Shown piece by piece: positions 1 through 9,536 of a stretch of 47,932 nt of DNA. The notes under the pieces are model-generated. The model was not told the DNA's origin, did not search any database, and saw only the letters and a program-made list of their open reading frames with translations. A program made the translations under genes and the position numbers. Origin of the DNA: Bacteroidota bacterium (GTDB taxonomy: Bacteria > Bacteroidota > Ignavibacteria > OLB7); contig JAFDZV010000030.1 in assembly GCA_018266795.1 (NCBI GenBank), positions 1 to 47,932 of the forward strand, given 5' to 3'. Each line of letters starts with the position of its first letter. Positions within the stretch are counted from its first letter, which is position 1.

Positions 1-124
1 CCCACTTGATTAAATGAAGCGCCGAATTTTGAACGTCCTTGACCAAGATTTCCCCGCCGGAACCAATAAATCGATTCACTTTGTTTGGAAAGAACGACTG
101 CTCAAACATTTCCTGGCTCGTCAT
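1..124 (-). CDS. 5' fragment of an unidentified protein (runs off left edge)
   Basis: Only the first 41 codons lie in the window. They begin MTSQEMFEQSFFPNK and read open to base 1. The start is chosen because an AGGAG ribosome-binding site (complement of 131-135) lies 6 nt upstream of the ATG. The visible part has no signal peptide or membrane segment and I do not recognise it. Its base composition is more AT-rich than most of the window. Confidence 0.55.
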   Translation of the reverse strand, partial: MTSQEMFEQSFFPNKVNRFIGSGGEILVKDVQNSALHLIKW

Positions 125-1315
125 GGATCACTCCTGATTATTCTTCTGATTCTTATGTGACTTGCGATGAAATATCGCTCTTCTCTCATGGAAGTAAAGA
201 GAGTCGACGCCGTAATCTCGGCGTTGGTATAGCGAAGCGGAAGGATCCGTGGGCTGCAGATGTTCCTCGGTCCTTCGCCTTCTGTTCAGGATGACACTGC
301 AGTCATCACCAGGGATTCCTCAGATGACAGATCCGTAACATCCCGGCGAGCGGCACTTGCTCAGGCTTCGGCATCGCGGATACGCGATCACTTGCCTGCC
401 CGGTACGCTTCCAGGCTCTCTTTTTCCCGTACCGTGCAGGCATACTCGATCATCTCTGGCTCCCCGACCACATCTTCATGCGAAATCTTCATGCGAATTA
501 TTGCTCTTTCCCGGCCGGATTCAATCTATCAGTGCCATGATTCTTTATCACATGTACTGCTCCGTCATGAATATAGACCGTCGCGTATTGCCTGGGAGGT
601 ACATGATTATGTACTCTCACTTCCTGTTTGCATACGGCGGATTCGCAATACCTGCACCATCCCGCAGGATTGTCCGAGTTTCTTCCACCACCGGCTACCG
701 GCACACGCTCCCCTCTCCCGCCTGATCGCCTTTCCCGACACCAGAGAAAGACGGCGATCCCGGCCCGCCGATCCCAGCCACTGCGTACCGAGCGGATGGT
801 CACCGAGCCGTTGGATATATCCCGAAGGAGCCGCATGCCCGTCACGCGAAGAATCCGGAGGGCATTCTCCCCCTCACGAAGGTGCCCCTTCGTGGGACGG
901 TGGCAATGTTCCTCCGAATACCCGGACCGGGCAACGCTCGCGAGATGATTCCAATCAGGAAGGATGCACCGGTTGGAACGGAAGCATTGCCAGGTTCTCC
1001 CGTGGAGTAAGGGGGTTCGATACATGAGGCATTCGCGCGACTACAGACGTAGAGCACGCAACGCAATATACATTGGAACCAGCATCCCGACAATACATGA
1101 GCACTGTGGCGGAGCGGCAACGCTCTCATCGGCAGGAACATTCGAACAATATACTTTTGTCCGTCGTCGACACAACAACAGGTTTGCTGACGATGGCTGT
1201 AGTATATTCGCGCGCAACACACCGGCGTCCGATGTTCGATTGAATTGCATGCGGGTCGCGGCATCATCGCATCCATCGCCATGCCCGCGGAACGAGCTAC
1301 ATCCCCGGCCTTCTC
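125..1315. other. About 1.2 kb without a convincing gene
   Basis: All long open frames here overlap one another on both strands. They lack ribosome-binding sites and give Arg/Pro/His-rich translations typical of non-coding frames in GC-rich DNA. A perfect hairpin (8-bp stem CACGAAGG/CCTTCGTG, 4-nt loop) sits at 875-894 and a 13-bp direct duplication (ATCTTCATGCGAA) near 473-498. The stretch may hold decayed coding sequence, but I cannot identify any. Confidence 0.5.
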
Positions 1316-2515
1316 ATGACCGCACGAAAAGCCTACACAGCAACGATGACCGCCGCATGCTGGCGCGAGCATATGTGCGGCGCGTGCGGCGGCGCGTTCC
1401 GTGCGCTGCTGGAAACGAGCGCCACGAGTGATTACGCCACTCCCTCCGAGGCAAGGCTCGCGGCTCTCGAGGCTGCCGAAAAGCTTCTCGCCGACACGGT
1501 CGCCATGCAGCCCTGCCCCTCGTGCGGGCTGTACCAGCCGGACATGGTAGCACAGGCACCGATGCGACGGCACCGGAAGTGGACCACGATTGCGGCCATC
1601 GCCATTGTGCCGCTGGCGCTCATCGCAGGCCCGCAGTCCGCCGGCAGCATCATGGCGGATATTCTGACTATCGCCGTCACCATTTTCTGCGCCGCGGCTG
1701 CGTTCGTGCATATCCGAACCGTACTGCACAATCCGAACCGTGACCTTGCTGCAAATCGCGCCGCGGCAACCGGAGCAATCGGCGCCGGATGGATGGAGAT
1801 GCTTGTGCCCGGAATTCCAAACCCGGCAACGGCGAAGCAGTGGCGCTCCCGATATCGCACATCGCGTCTGCTTGCCTGCGCGGCATCGATCCTCGGCGCT
1901 CTGCTTACATCGGCCGGCGTTCTGTTCGTGCATGCGCACAACTGGCCGGTAAATGAACATGCAGACCCGGTGATCGCCGGCCCCGGCGACGACGTGAAGC
2001 TGACGATGGTGGAAACCATCACGCCGCTCGAAGGTTTATGGCGCGCAACCGCGAAGGCTCAGGTGGCAAACGCCGGCGAGCTGGGGCTGGCCGATACCGC
2101 GCTGCAGACCACGTCCAATCTCGATGTATGGCACGAGAGTATTTCGAGGGATTTCTCCCTGATTGCACGCGAGGTGCAGCCGTGGGCAATCGTTACGCTT
2201 CCCGCGACGGAGATGCTGGCCGGCAGGCGGATCTGGATACAGGTGGATCTCGCGGCACATTATCCGGATGCATCCGGGAGCGTGTCATTTCACAACGCGG
2301 ATACGACATTCAGCGACACGTACGTGCTGCAACTGGCAGCGCCGCATGCCGCTCGGGATTCCGTGCTTATCCGCGCAGGCGGGCTTGCGCTCGGGAGCGC
2401 GCTCGTGATCGCCGCCGGATATCTGCTTCATCGTCTGGCCCTTCGCGAGTCGAATCTGGCGCTCCCGACGCGCACGATATCGCTGCACGATAATCCGATC
2501 CAGCCGGAGGAATAG
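1316..2515 (+). CDS. Uncharacterised membrane protein with N-terminal zinc-ribbon-like motif
   Basis: The 399-residue protein starts with a Cys-rich segment (CGACG near residue 22 and CPSCG near residue 68) that resembles a split zinc ribbon. Two hydrophobic segments follow at roughly 89-105 and 110-130, a third near 185-205, then a soluble domain of about 150 residues. A final hydrophobic helix lies near 350-372, before a short basic and Pro-rich tail. This layout suggests an inner-membrane protein with one extracytoplasmic domain. No function is recognised. The start is uncertain because neither ATG 1316 nor ATG 1346 has a clear ribosome-binding site. The gene stands alone, upstream of the repeat-protein cluster and on the same strand, about 760 bp away. 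Confidence 0.7.
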   Translation: MTARKAYTATMTAACWREHMCGACGGAFRALLETSATSDYATPSEARLAALEAAEKLLADTVAMQPCPSCGLYQPDMVAQAPMRRHRKWTTIAAIAIVPLALIAGPQSAGSIMADILTIAVTIFCAAAAFVHIRTVLHNPNRDLAANRAAATGAIGAGWMEMLVPGIPNPATAKQWRSRYRTSRLLACAASILGALLTSAGVLFVHAHNWPVNEHADPVIAGPGDDVKLTMVETITPLEGLWRATAKAQVANAGELGLADTALQTTSNLDVWHESISRDFSLIAREVQPWAIVTLPATEMLAGRRIWIQVDLAAHYPDASGSVSFHNADTTFSDTYVLQLAAPHAARDSVLIRAGGLALGSALVIAAGYLLHRLALRESNLALPTRTISLHDNPIQPEE

Positions 2516-3278
2516 TTATCGGCGGATTCGCGAGCGAACAAATTGACGGACGATGGCAATGCCGCACCGGACAGGGCAGGATGATACAGAGGCGCGTACT
2601 CCACGAATCGGATGGCATGAAACGCACCGGACGAATCCTCCGTTCGGAACCGCAATGCGCTCGGGCCCCGTCCGGCGGGAGCGCCGGTCGGCACGCACGT
2701 GCCGCAGCATCGAGGCCATCGCATTCGATTCGTTCGCTCGGTGCGAACGGAAAAATCCTCCCGCCGCGTTCCGTTCACTCTGCTGCACGGCAGGTCCATT
2801 TCACCAGCCCCAGTGACCGCTGCACTAAATGTTTCGTATTTTTCATCCCGATCTTGACTTCAGCATATGCACATCTGTATCTTTGCCCACCCCGTCACAC
2901 ACCCCGGCGAAGCTGATCCCCCAGCCAAACCGAATTCCCCAGTGTAGCAAGCAGCAATAGCGACCTGTCCAGTCACATTCGGTCGTGGTATAATTTTTCC
3001 TTTCCAGAAAGGGAAAAGCATATCTCAATCCCCATCAGGCCGATCTGAATAACAGGCAACAGCATTTGTCGTGTGCAGAACGCACAACGGCACGGTTGGC
3101 GTATTCCCGCATATGAAGGTAGCGGCATTGTTTGGCGCCGGGTTCTGCACCTGGGCGCCGGGGGAAATGCCGTGCCCAAACACTTCGTGCGATGGCCGCA
3201 TGCCTCTCACGATTCGCCGGCCGTACATACAACAAGATTATTTCGAACACTCTTTCCATCCAACGCAGGGGAAGCACA
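2516..3278. other. Long intergenic leader region of the repeat-protein operon
   Basis: No gene is supported here. The stretch contains the promoter candidate at 2854-2885. Bases 2886-3278 would then be an untranslated leader of almost 390 nt ahead of the repeat-protein gene. A TATAAT box at 2989-2994 has no matching -35 element. An upstream in-frame extension of the repeat protein to 3132 exists, but it lacks a ribosome-binding site. Confidence 0.45.
2854..2885 (+). promoter_or_regulatory. Candidate promoter of the repeat-protein operon
   Basis: TTGACT (2854-2859), an 18-nt spacer and TATCTTTG (2878-2885) match the Bacteroidota-type -7 element TAnnTTTG with a TTG upstream box. It faces the repeat-protein gene at 3279 and implies a leader of about 390 nt. 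The same architecture recurs at 23493-23523, 32641-32672 and 36665-36695. Confidence 0.5.
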
Positions 3279-4841
3279 ATGTCTACGTTCAAGCAGGACA
3301 ATCCGTTGCTGGCCTCACAGCTCCTGGAGGCGCTCAGCAGACCCGAAGTCGCGAGCATCATAGCAAGTACCATCGCCAGCCGGCTGGGGGTTGGCGCGTC
3401 GCCGATTCCGGCCGACGACGCGGTTGAGCGAATCGCCAGCATGGTTGCCAGCCGACTCGGAATAGCCGCGGCATCCGATCTCCCAACCGCAAACGTGGAT
3501 CAGGTTGCCGCAGGCGTAGCCAGCCGCATTGCCAGCCTGCTGGGCGAACGTCTGGGATCGGTGGCAAGTCCGGCAAACGACTTCCCGGCATCGCTTGCAA
3601 GCGCGCTGGCCGAACGGCTTGTGGGCACGGCTCAGGCATCGCCCGTTCCCGGCTTCGCCTCCCTGATCGCGAGCGCTCTGGCCAGCCGCATCGCCGGACC
3701 CATTGCCGTGGCATCCGCACCGGCCGCAAGCGCAGGCTTCGCAAGCCTGATTGCCAGCGCCCTCGCAACACGGCTTGGATCCGTGGCAAGCAGCGCGTCG
3801 CAGATATCTGCAGCAAGCGCCGCGGTTGATCCCGCGTCGATCGCAAGCATGATCGCATCACGACTCGGCTTTGCAGCAAGCGGTATCTCCTCCGTGTCCG
3901 CGGCAAGCGGAGAGAGCGATCTCGCCGCCGCCGTCGCAAGCATGGTGGCATCGCGCCTCGGCTTCGCAGCAAGCGGTATCTCCTCCGTGTCCGCGGCAAG
4001 CGGGCAGAGCGATCTCGCCGCCGCTATCGCAAGCATGGTGGCATCACGACTCGGTTTCGCGGCAAGCATGGTATCGCCCGCGTCCGCGTGGGATGGAACG
4101 AACGACCTCACCTCCATCATCGCAAGCATGGTGGCATCACGACTCGGTTTCGCAGCAAGCGGTGTATCGCCTGCATCCGCTGCGAGCGCTGCTGCCGACC
4201 CGATCGGCGAGCTTGCAAGCATGATCGCATCGCGCCTCGGCTCCACGGCCGGTGTGGCATCCGCAGCAGGCGTTGCATCCGCGGCCGGCGTTGCATCCGC
4301 GGCCGGCGGGGCAGGCGATCTGGCCTCCGCAATCGCAAGCATGGTGGCATCGCGCCTCGGTTATGCGGCAAGCGATGTCTCCCCGGTCTCGGCGGCCAGC
4401 GGACCGAACGAGCTCGTCTCCACGATCGCAAGCATGGTGGCATCGCGCCTCGGCTTCACTCTCGCCAGCGCCCAGTCCCCCACAACGGCGGCCAGCCCCA
4501 TCCCGTACTTCACCGAACTGGTTGCGAGTGCTCTGGCCCGGCAGCTCGTTGCCAGCGCAGGGACTCCGTCGGTAACGGCTGCATCGATTGCCGCGGACAT
4601 TCTCGTCCGCTCCACCGGCACACAGGCCGGCTCGGCAATCGCCTCGGATGCCGCACTCTCCATCGCGAGCGTGCTCGGCAACCGACTCTCCTCACCGGTA
4701 AGCCCATCGCTCGAGGATGTGCAGCAGATCGCGCAGACACTTCGCACGTTCGCACAGAAGTACTCCGCAGGCGCGGCCAGCCCGATCCCGACGCATGAGG
4801 AGAATCTCGGAAGCCAGAATCCGCCGAAGTCGAAAGCATGA
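3279..4841 (+). CDS. Ala/Ser-rich repeat protein, candidate scaffold or multi-core precursor
   Basis: The 520-residue protein has no family I recognise. After an N-terminal segment (MSTFKQDNPLLASQLLEAL, residues 1-19) it consists of imperfect repeats whose core is IASMVASRLGFAAS. The pentapeptide ASRLG occurs nine times. Between about residues 185 and 400 the unit is near 31 residues, and the matching DNA repeats every 93 bp are almost identical. Linkers are Ser-rich (GISSVSAASG, GVSPASAASA). One unit carries three GVASAA steps in a row. The tail is non-repetitive and polar. There is no signal peptide or clear membrane span; the core would form short amphipathic helices. ATG 3279 is chosen because AGGGGAAG lies just upstream, and it discards a 49-codon extension. 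It overlaps the nucleotidyltransferase gene by ATGA, so the two are translationally coupled. Its place at the head of an operon of modifying enzymes makes it a candidate substrate, which is inference. Confidence 0.75.
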   Translation: MSTFKQDNPLLASQLLEALSRPEVASIIASTIASRLGVGASPIPADDAVERIASMVASRLGIAAASDLPTANVDQVAAGVASRIASLLGERLGSVASPANDFPASLASALAERLVGTAQASPVPGFASLIASALASRIAGPIAVASAPAASAGFASLIASALATRLGSVASSASQISAASAAVDPASIASMIASRLGFAASGISSVSAASGESDLAAAVASMVASRLGFAASGISSVSAASGQSDLAAAIASMVASRLGFAASMVSPASAWDGTNDLTSIIASMVASRLGFAASGVSPASAASAAADPIGELASMIASRLGSTAGVASAAGVASAAGVASAAGGAGDLASAIASMVASRLGYAASDVSPVSAASGPNELVSTIASMVASRLGFTLASAQSPTTAASPIPYFTELVASALARQLVASAGTPSVTAASIAADILVRSTGTQAGSAIASDAALSIASVLGNRLSSPVSPSLEDVQQIAQTLRTFAQKYSAGAASPIPTHEENLGSQNPPKSKA

Positions 4842-6031
4842 CCGGCGAATCACATAGCAACGTTGCCGGTCGCGATGGTGCGGAGAGCATGGCACATGCC
4901 AACGGCGCCAACCCGGCGGAGAAGCACGCAACCCCGCCGATGTATCGGGCGCCCTCGCACGAGCGCTTCGCCTGGCTGATTTCGCCGTTCGCCCCGATAC
5001 CGGGCGAACGGCCGTCGGCGGAGGAAGCGAACCAGGCGTGCGCCTTCATGATCGAATGCTGGCAGCAACTGCCAACCGCGCTTCCCCGCTTCGAGACATG
5101 GATGGGGAAAGGTGGCCCGCGCCCTCCCCTGTTGAAGCGCGCACGCGCACGCGAGACGGCCGTGCGTACGTATGCCCGACTCCAGAATCTGCTGCTGGAG
5201 CGGATCATCGACGGCGTGGACCGCCGGCGTATCCCGTACGTGCTGCTGAAGAGCAGCGCGCTCAGATGGTACGTCTACGATTCCCCGCTCACGCGCTGCG
5301 GCATGGATATCGACATCGGCGTGGGAAGCAACGATCTCCAGGAGATGCAGCAGGTACTGTACGATCTGGGATTCGTGCAAGCGCAGTGGAATCAGGCGGA
5401 GCGGCGGTTTGAAGGGGCGGATCCGCTGCTTCGCGCGCTGGTGGAAATGGTGCACTACGAACTCGGCTTCCTGGTGCGGCGCCAGCGCGTCACCGGGCTT
5501 GGGGCCGAGACCGAGCGGATGATCCATTCGCAGCTTGACCTGAGCCCGAACCCGTGGCATCTGGACGAGAGCGGCGAACTGGCCTGCTATGTGGTTGTGG
5601 ATGTGCATCACGGCATCTCGCGCGAGGTGAGTGTGGATACGCTGCTGGAGTCGTACCGCCGCATCGCGACATCGGCCGCGGAGCGTGCGGTGCCGAGCGA
5701 TGCCTGGACGCTGTTCCATCTGATCTTCAAGATCTACTGGGAGGGCGTGCACGACTACGAGAACGGATTCTATCAGTACGGTGATCTGTGCAGGCTGATC
5801 GAGCGCGTAACGGCCGACGACGTTCTGCAGCTCCGCGCACTCCTGAGCCAGTACAACATGAACGCCGGAGCCTACTACGTGCTGCGGCGGATACCGTCCG
5901 ATCTTGGAACACCGCTGCCGCCGGAACTGAACAGCCTGATGATGGAAAACGCCGTGCCGCCGGAGGGAAGACGCCCCGGCGAGGAGAACGACCTCGGCGA
6001 CATGTGGCCGAAGCTGTGGGGACGGCGCTAG
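4838..6031 (+). CDS. Uncharacterised nucleotidyltransferase-fold protein (NTP_transf_5 type)
   Basis: The 397-residue protein matches the NTP_transf_5 pattern (PF14907). VLLKSSALRWYVY (about residues 135-147) stands for the family's LLKG-A-L-YP stretch, followed by R153 and the metal-binding pair D157-x-D159 in MDIDIGV. The C-terminal half is mostly helical and has no motif I know. Family members are predicted nucleotidyltransferases of unknown substrate. In lasso-peptide clusters they travel with HPr-kinase-like proteins, and such a kinase is also present here at 20582-21700. The start overlaps the stop of the repeat protein by 4 bp. The first 38 residues are poorly structured, so a later start is possible. 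Confidence 0.8.
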   Translation: MTGESHSNVAGRDGAESMAHANGANPAEKHATPPMYRAPSHERFAWLISPFAPIPGERPSAEEANQACAFMIECWQQLPTALPRFETWMGKGGPRPPLLKRARARETAVRTYARLQNLLLERIIDGVDRRRIPYVLLKSSALRWYVYDSPLTRCGMDIDIGVGSNDLQEMQQVLYDLGFVQAQWNQAERRFEGADPLLRALVEMVHYELGFLVRRQRVTGLGAETERMIHSQLDLSPNPWHLDESGELACYVVVDVHHGISREVSVDTLLESYRRIATSAAERAVPSDAWTLFHLIFKIYWEGVHDYENGFYQYGDLCRLIERVTADDVLQLRALLSQYNMNAGAYYVLRRIPSDLGTPLPPELNSLMMENAVPPEGRRPGEENDLGDMWPKLWGRR

Positions 6032-6087
6032 TGAAATGCTCCCCGGCCCGGTTCCTCCGCGCCGGAGTAGAACAGCACGATGCAACA

Positions 6088-6897
6088 ATGAAGCATGCCA
6101 TCGACATAGTGGACGATGCGGGCCGCCGGCAGTATGCCGCCGCAGGATTCCTGCGGCTGGAGAACGCCGTGCCCCGGCATGAGATCGAACGCGTGCGCGC
6201 GATCGTTGAACGCCTGTTCGCCCTGCGCGCCGGCCAGGCCCACGGCGACTTCCTGGACCTTGCCGGCGACGACTCGGACGCCGAACACGCCGTGCTGCCG
6301 CAGATCCTGATGCCGGTGAAGTATGCGCCGGAGCTTGCCGAAGGGGCACTGCGCCCATGCGCGGAACGGATTGCGCGCGCATTGCTCGGCGAGAACCTGC
6401 AATACGAGGGGGAGCATGTGATCGCCAAACCGCCGCATGGTCCGGCCACGCCACTGCATCAGGATGAAGCGTTCTGGAGCGAGACGGTGGACTACACCAG
6501 CCTCAGCATCTGGTTCCCGCTTCATCCGGTGAGCGCGCGCAACGGCAGTATCTGCTTCGTTCCCGGTTCGCACACACGAGGCGTACTGCCGCATCACAGT
6601 GTGGACAACGATGTCACGAAGAACGGGATCGAGATAGACGGCGCGGAGACGTTCGCACCGGCCGCGATGGAGCTGCCCGCCGGCGGAGCAACGGTTCATC
6701 ATTGCCGTACGATTCACGGCGCACTGGCCAACGGCACCGGCGAGACACGCTATGCCTACATCTTCGGCTTCGGGCTTCCGGCCGTACACGCAGCGCACCG
6801 GCGCAATCATTACTGGCTTCACGAGAAGCGTCTGCTGCGAGCGGAGCGGGCTCGCTCCGAACAGTTCGAACTGACGAAGATGCGCCCGGAGTTCTAG
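6088..6897 (+). CDS. PhyH-family Fe(II)/2-oxoglutarate dioxygenase
   Basis: The 269-residue protein has the facial triad of phytanoyl-CoA-dioxygenase-like hydroxylases. H124-x-D126 occurs in PLHQDEAFW, the distal histidine is probably H210 in TIHGALANGTGETR, and R221 would bind 2-oxoglutarate. Length fits the family. PhyH enzymes in gene clusters hydroxylate or desaturate small molecules and carrier-bound intermediates; the substrate here is unknown. ATG 6088 gives a normal N terminus (MKHAIDIVDDAGRRQY). GTG 6031, which overlaps the previous stop and has a GGGGACGG sequence just before it, would add 19 residues and cannot be excluded. The gene lies 56 bp after the nucleotidyltransferase gene in the same operon. 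Confidence 0.85.
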   Translation: MKHAIDIVDDAGRRQYAAAGFLRLENAVPRHEIERVRAIVERLFALRAGQAHGDFLDLAGDDSDAEHAVLPQILMPVKYAPELAEGALRPCAERIARALLGENLQYEGEHVIAKPPHGPATPLHQDEAFWSETVDYTSLSIWFPLHPVSARNGSICFVPGSHTRGVLPHHSVDNDVTKNGIEIDGAETFAPAAMELPAGGATVHHCRTIHGALANGTGETRYAYIFGFGLPAVHAAHRRNHYWLHEKRLLRAERARSEQFELTKMRPEF

Positions 6898-6981
6898 CGG
6901 ACCGTTGAAACGGATGCAGAGCTCATCCACTCTCCCCGGATGTAGTGATGGGCACCAAAGTCATGTACATGGAGACAGCGA

Positions 6982-8001
6982 ATGTTCGTTGGATACATCG
7001 AGCATCTTGATCAGGACCGGGTGGGAGCGCTGCAGTATCTGTACGTCTCCCTCTCCAACATCTGCAACGCACATTGTGCCTACTGCGACGTGCACTCGCA
7101 GCCGCCTCCCGTGCGGCCGTTCGATCGCGATGACCTGACGCGAATCTTCGGCGACGCGCGTTCACTCGGCTGCGGCACAGTGCACTTCCTTGGCGGCGGC
7201 GAACCGTTGGTGGCGCCACGGTTCGCCGATGCCGTGAACGCATGCAACGATCTCGGCCTGCACATCGCCATCACCACGAACGGTTCGCATCTGGCGCGGC
7301 GTCTCCGCTCCGATCTGTGCGGGGCCGCGGTGGACATGATCATCGTCTCCATGGACAGCCACCGAAGCCAGGAACACAACGCGATCCGCGGCATGCGCCG
7401 CCTGTGGGAATGGGCGGTGGAGGGAATCATCGCCGCGCGCGAGTTAACCCCCTCCACACATCTGGTTGTGAATCACGTGGTGACCGCGTCGAACATCCGG
7501 CTTCTGCCGGAGTATATCGAGTGGGCCGGCGGGCTGGGAATCAATGCCATCAATCTGATCCCCGTGAAGGACTCTCCGGATCTGGGCGCAACGCTCGAGC
7601 ATGTGACGTGGCTCGCGGAGCACTTCATGGAGCTCACGCTCGAGGCACGCGCGCACGGCATCGAGCTGCTCTGCGAGTTGGAGGATGTGACCGAATGGCG
7701 GAGCCGTCTGCTGGGTGTTGCCGGCGGCCGCGAATATCGCTGCGCGTTTCCGGAGCATACGCTCTACATCGATTTCCCGACCGGCTCCACGTTCCCCTGC
7801 GACTGCACCATTCACCGCGCACCCGCATCCACGTTCGATCTCGGGAACATCTGGCACCAGCCGTTGAGCGCGATATGGGAGGACGAGCGAATCCGGAACC
7901 TTCGGAAGGTACTCGCCTCGCCGTGCGATCCGGGATGCAAGCGCGACTGCGACTGGAACAACGTGCGCACCAACCGGCAACTGGTTACGGTGGGGTCGTG
8001 A
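6982..8001 (+). CDS. Radical SAM enzyme with SPASM-like C-terminal cysteines
   Basis: The 339-residue protein carries the radical SAM cluster motif C28-x3-C32-x2-C35 (CNAHCAYC), then the GGGEPL motif near residue 72 that contacts SAM. The C-terminal quarter has several further cysteines (CAFPEH, CDCTIH, CDPGCKRDC) in the arrangement of a SPASM or twitch domain, which binds extra iron-sulfur clusters. SPASM proteins often modify peptides (sactipeptides, quinohemoproteins), though others act on sugars and cyclitols, so peptide and carbohydrate substrates both remain open. GGAG lies 8 nt before ATG 6982. The gene is 84 bp downstream of the dioxygenase and belongs to the plus-strand operon. Confidence 0.87.
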   Translation: MFVGYIEHLDQDRVGALQYLYVSLSNICNAHCAYCDVHSQPPPVRPFDRDDLTRIFGDARSLGCGTVHFLGGGEPLVAPRFADAVNACNDLGLHIAITTNGSHLARRLRSDLCGAAVDMIIVSMDSHRSQEHNAIRGMRRLWEWAVEGIIAARELTPSTHLVVNHVVTASNIRLLPEYIEWAGGLGINAINLIPVKDSPDLGATLEHVTWLAEHFMELTLEARAHGIELLCELEDVTEWRSRLLGVAGGREYRCAFPEHTLYIDFPTGSTFPCDCTIHRAPASTFDLGNIWHQPLSAIWEDERIRNLRKVLASPCDPGCKRDCDWNNVRTNRQLVTVGS

Positions 8002-8108
8002 TTGCGACCGCAGCCTGACTACGAGTTCCCGACATAACCGGCTGGCAACAGCCTGCCCGCCGGCCTTGCAGCAACTGTAGATAGGAACTCCAAGGAATCA
8101 TCGATCCG

Positions 8109-9461
8109 ATGACAAACACATTCCCACGCGGCAATCGGCTTCTCCAGCGGGCTCACGCATCGATCCCGGCCGGCATCGTCGGCTTTCACAAGCTGATGGC
8201 CTCACCGGAGTATCCATCGTTCCTGGAGCGCGGGCACGGCGCCAGGGTTGTGGACGTGGACGGCAACGAGTACATCGATCACGTGCTTGGAAAGGGTCCG
8301 GTGATCCTTGGCCACGCTCATCCGGATGTCACGCAGGCGGTGATCGAGCAGGCCGAACGCGGCTCGATGCTGGGTCTGACGCAGGCGGTACAGGTGGACG
8401 TTGCGGAGCTGCTCCTCGGCGCATTCGGAGGCGCGGAGAAGATCCGGTTCCACAAGACCGGCTCCGACGCATGCTCCGCGGCGGTACGAATGGCACGGAC
8501 GTTCACCGCCCGGCGCTGGATTCTGAGCAGCGGCTATCACGGGTGGCACGACTGGTGCAACGTCACGGATGTGGGAGTGCCTGCATCCACGATCTGCTGC
8601 GCGGACTTCGCGTACGACCTCGATCGTCTGGAGATGTTGCTGGACGAGCATCACGGCGATGTGGCGGCGCTCTTCGTGGAGCCGCAGCCCTCCTTTCTCG
8701 AGCCGGGCTTCTATGCGGAGCTGCGGGCACTGGCCGATGCCGCGGGCTGCCTGCTGATGTTCGACGAGGTGAAGACGGGGCTTCGCATGCCGGGGAGAAG
8801 CGCGCAGGCCGCAGCCGGCGTCACACCCGATCTGACGACGGTGAGCAAGGCGATCGCCAACGGCTACTGCCTCTCCGCAGTCCTGGGCCGCTCGGAGTTC
8901 ATGGACGTATCGGAACGGACCCATATCTCCACGACCTACGATATCGAGGCAATACCGTTCGCAGCCGCGCGCGCAACGCTGCACGAGCTGTTGAACACCG
9001 ATGCATTGAAGCGCATCGATGCAATGGGACGCAGCCTCGTGAACTCGGTGAACGAGCTGTGTGCGCTGCACAACGTCGGCGCGCGTGCGTTCGGGCCCGG
9101 CGCAATGTTCCGGATCGGTTTCGCGGACGCCAGTGCAGAGACGATGTTCTACGTGGAGATGGTGCGCCACGGCGTTCTGATGTACCCGTACGACAATCAT
9201 TTCATCTCGCTGGCACACGGTGCCGATGAACTGCAGCAGACAATCGCAGCGGCCGACAATGCGCTCGGCCTGGTGGCCCGCACGTTCCGGGACGCAACTC
9301 CGCACAGCGCCGTGGCGGCGTGGGGAATCGATCGCTTTCAGAACCGGAAGGGATTCCTGCGCGACTCCGCAGGCCCGGACGGCCGGCGATCGCGGCGCAC
9401 ACGGGCCGATGACGGCGCAACGGCTGCGCAGGCCATCGAGACCGAACGGCTTCGGAGGTAG
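8109..9461 (+). CDS. Class III PLP aminotransferase, glutamate-1-semialdehyde aminomutase-like
   Basis: The 450-residue protein is a fold-type I PLP enzyme related to HemL. It has the DVDGNEYIDHVLGKGPVILGH opening, the FDEVKTGLR segment that binds the cofactor ring through Asp, and the Schiff-base lysine in TTVSKAIANGY. It is not likely to be the housekeeping HemL, because it sits in a biosynthetic operon and has a charged, non-conserved tail of about 50 residues (QNRKGF onwards). HemL-like enzymes in clusters aminate or shift amino groups on keto sugars or keto acids. A weak AAGGAA lies about 13 nt before the ATG. It is separated by 107 bp from the radical SAM gene. Confidence 0.85.
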   Translation: MTNTFPRGNRLLQRAHASIPAGIVGFHKLMASPEYPSFLERGHGARVVDVDGNEYIDHVLGKGPVILGHAHPDVTQAVIEQAERGSMLGLTQAVQVDVAELLLGAFGGAEKIRFHKTGSDACSAAVRMARTFTARRWILSSGYHGWHDWCNVTDVGVPASTICCADFAYDLDRLEMLLDEHHGDVAALFVEPQPSFLEPGFYAELRALADAAGCLLMFDEVKTGLRMPGRSAQAAAGVTPDLTTVSKAIANGYCLSAVLGRSEFMDVSERTHISTTYDIEAIPFAAARATLHELLNTDALKRIDAMGRSLVNSVNELCALHNVGARAFGPGAMFRIGFADASAETMFYVEMVRHGVLMYPYDNHFISLAHGADELQQTIAAADNALGLVARTFRDATPHSAVAAWGIDRFQNRKGFLRDSAGPDGRRSRRTRADDGATAAQAIETERLRR

Positions 9462-9536
9462 AGCCCGGAGCCTTTCGTTCGGAGCTCAACGAACATCTCC
9501 ATGAACATATCGTGCACTCGACAGGAAGAAAACGTT

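Noticed and set aside
260-1027. 255-codon open frame near the left end
   Set aside because: It overlaps other equally long frames on both strands, has no ribosome-binding site and no domain; composition is that of a random frame.
2989-2994. TATAAT box upstream of the repeat-protein gene
   Set aside because: No -35 or TTG element lies at proper spacing; the site at 2854-2885 is better.
4850-6454. 534-codon open frame on the minus strand
   Set aside because: It is antisense to the nucleotidyltransferase and dioxygenase genes, gives an Arg/His/Pro-rich translation and has no ribosome-binding site.
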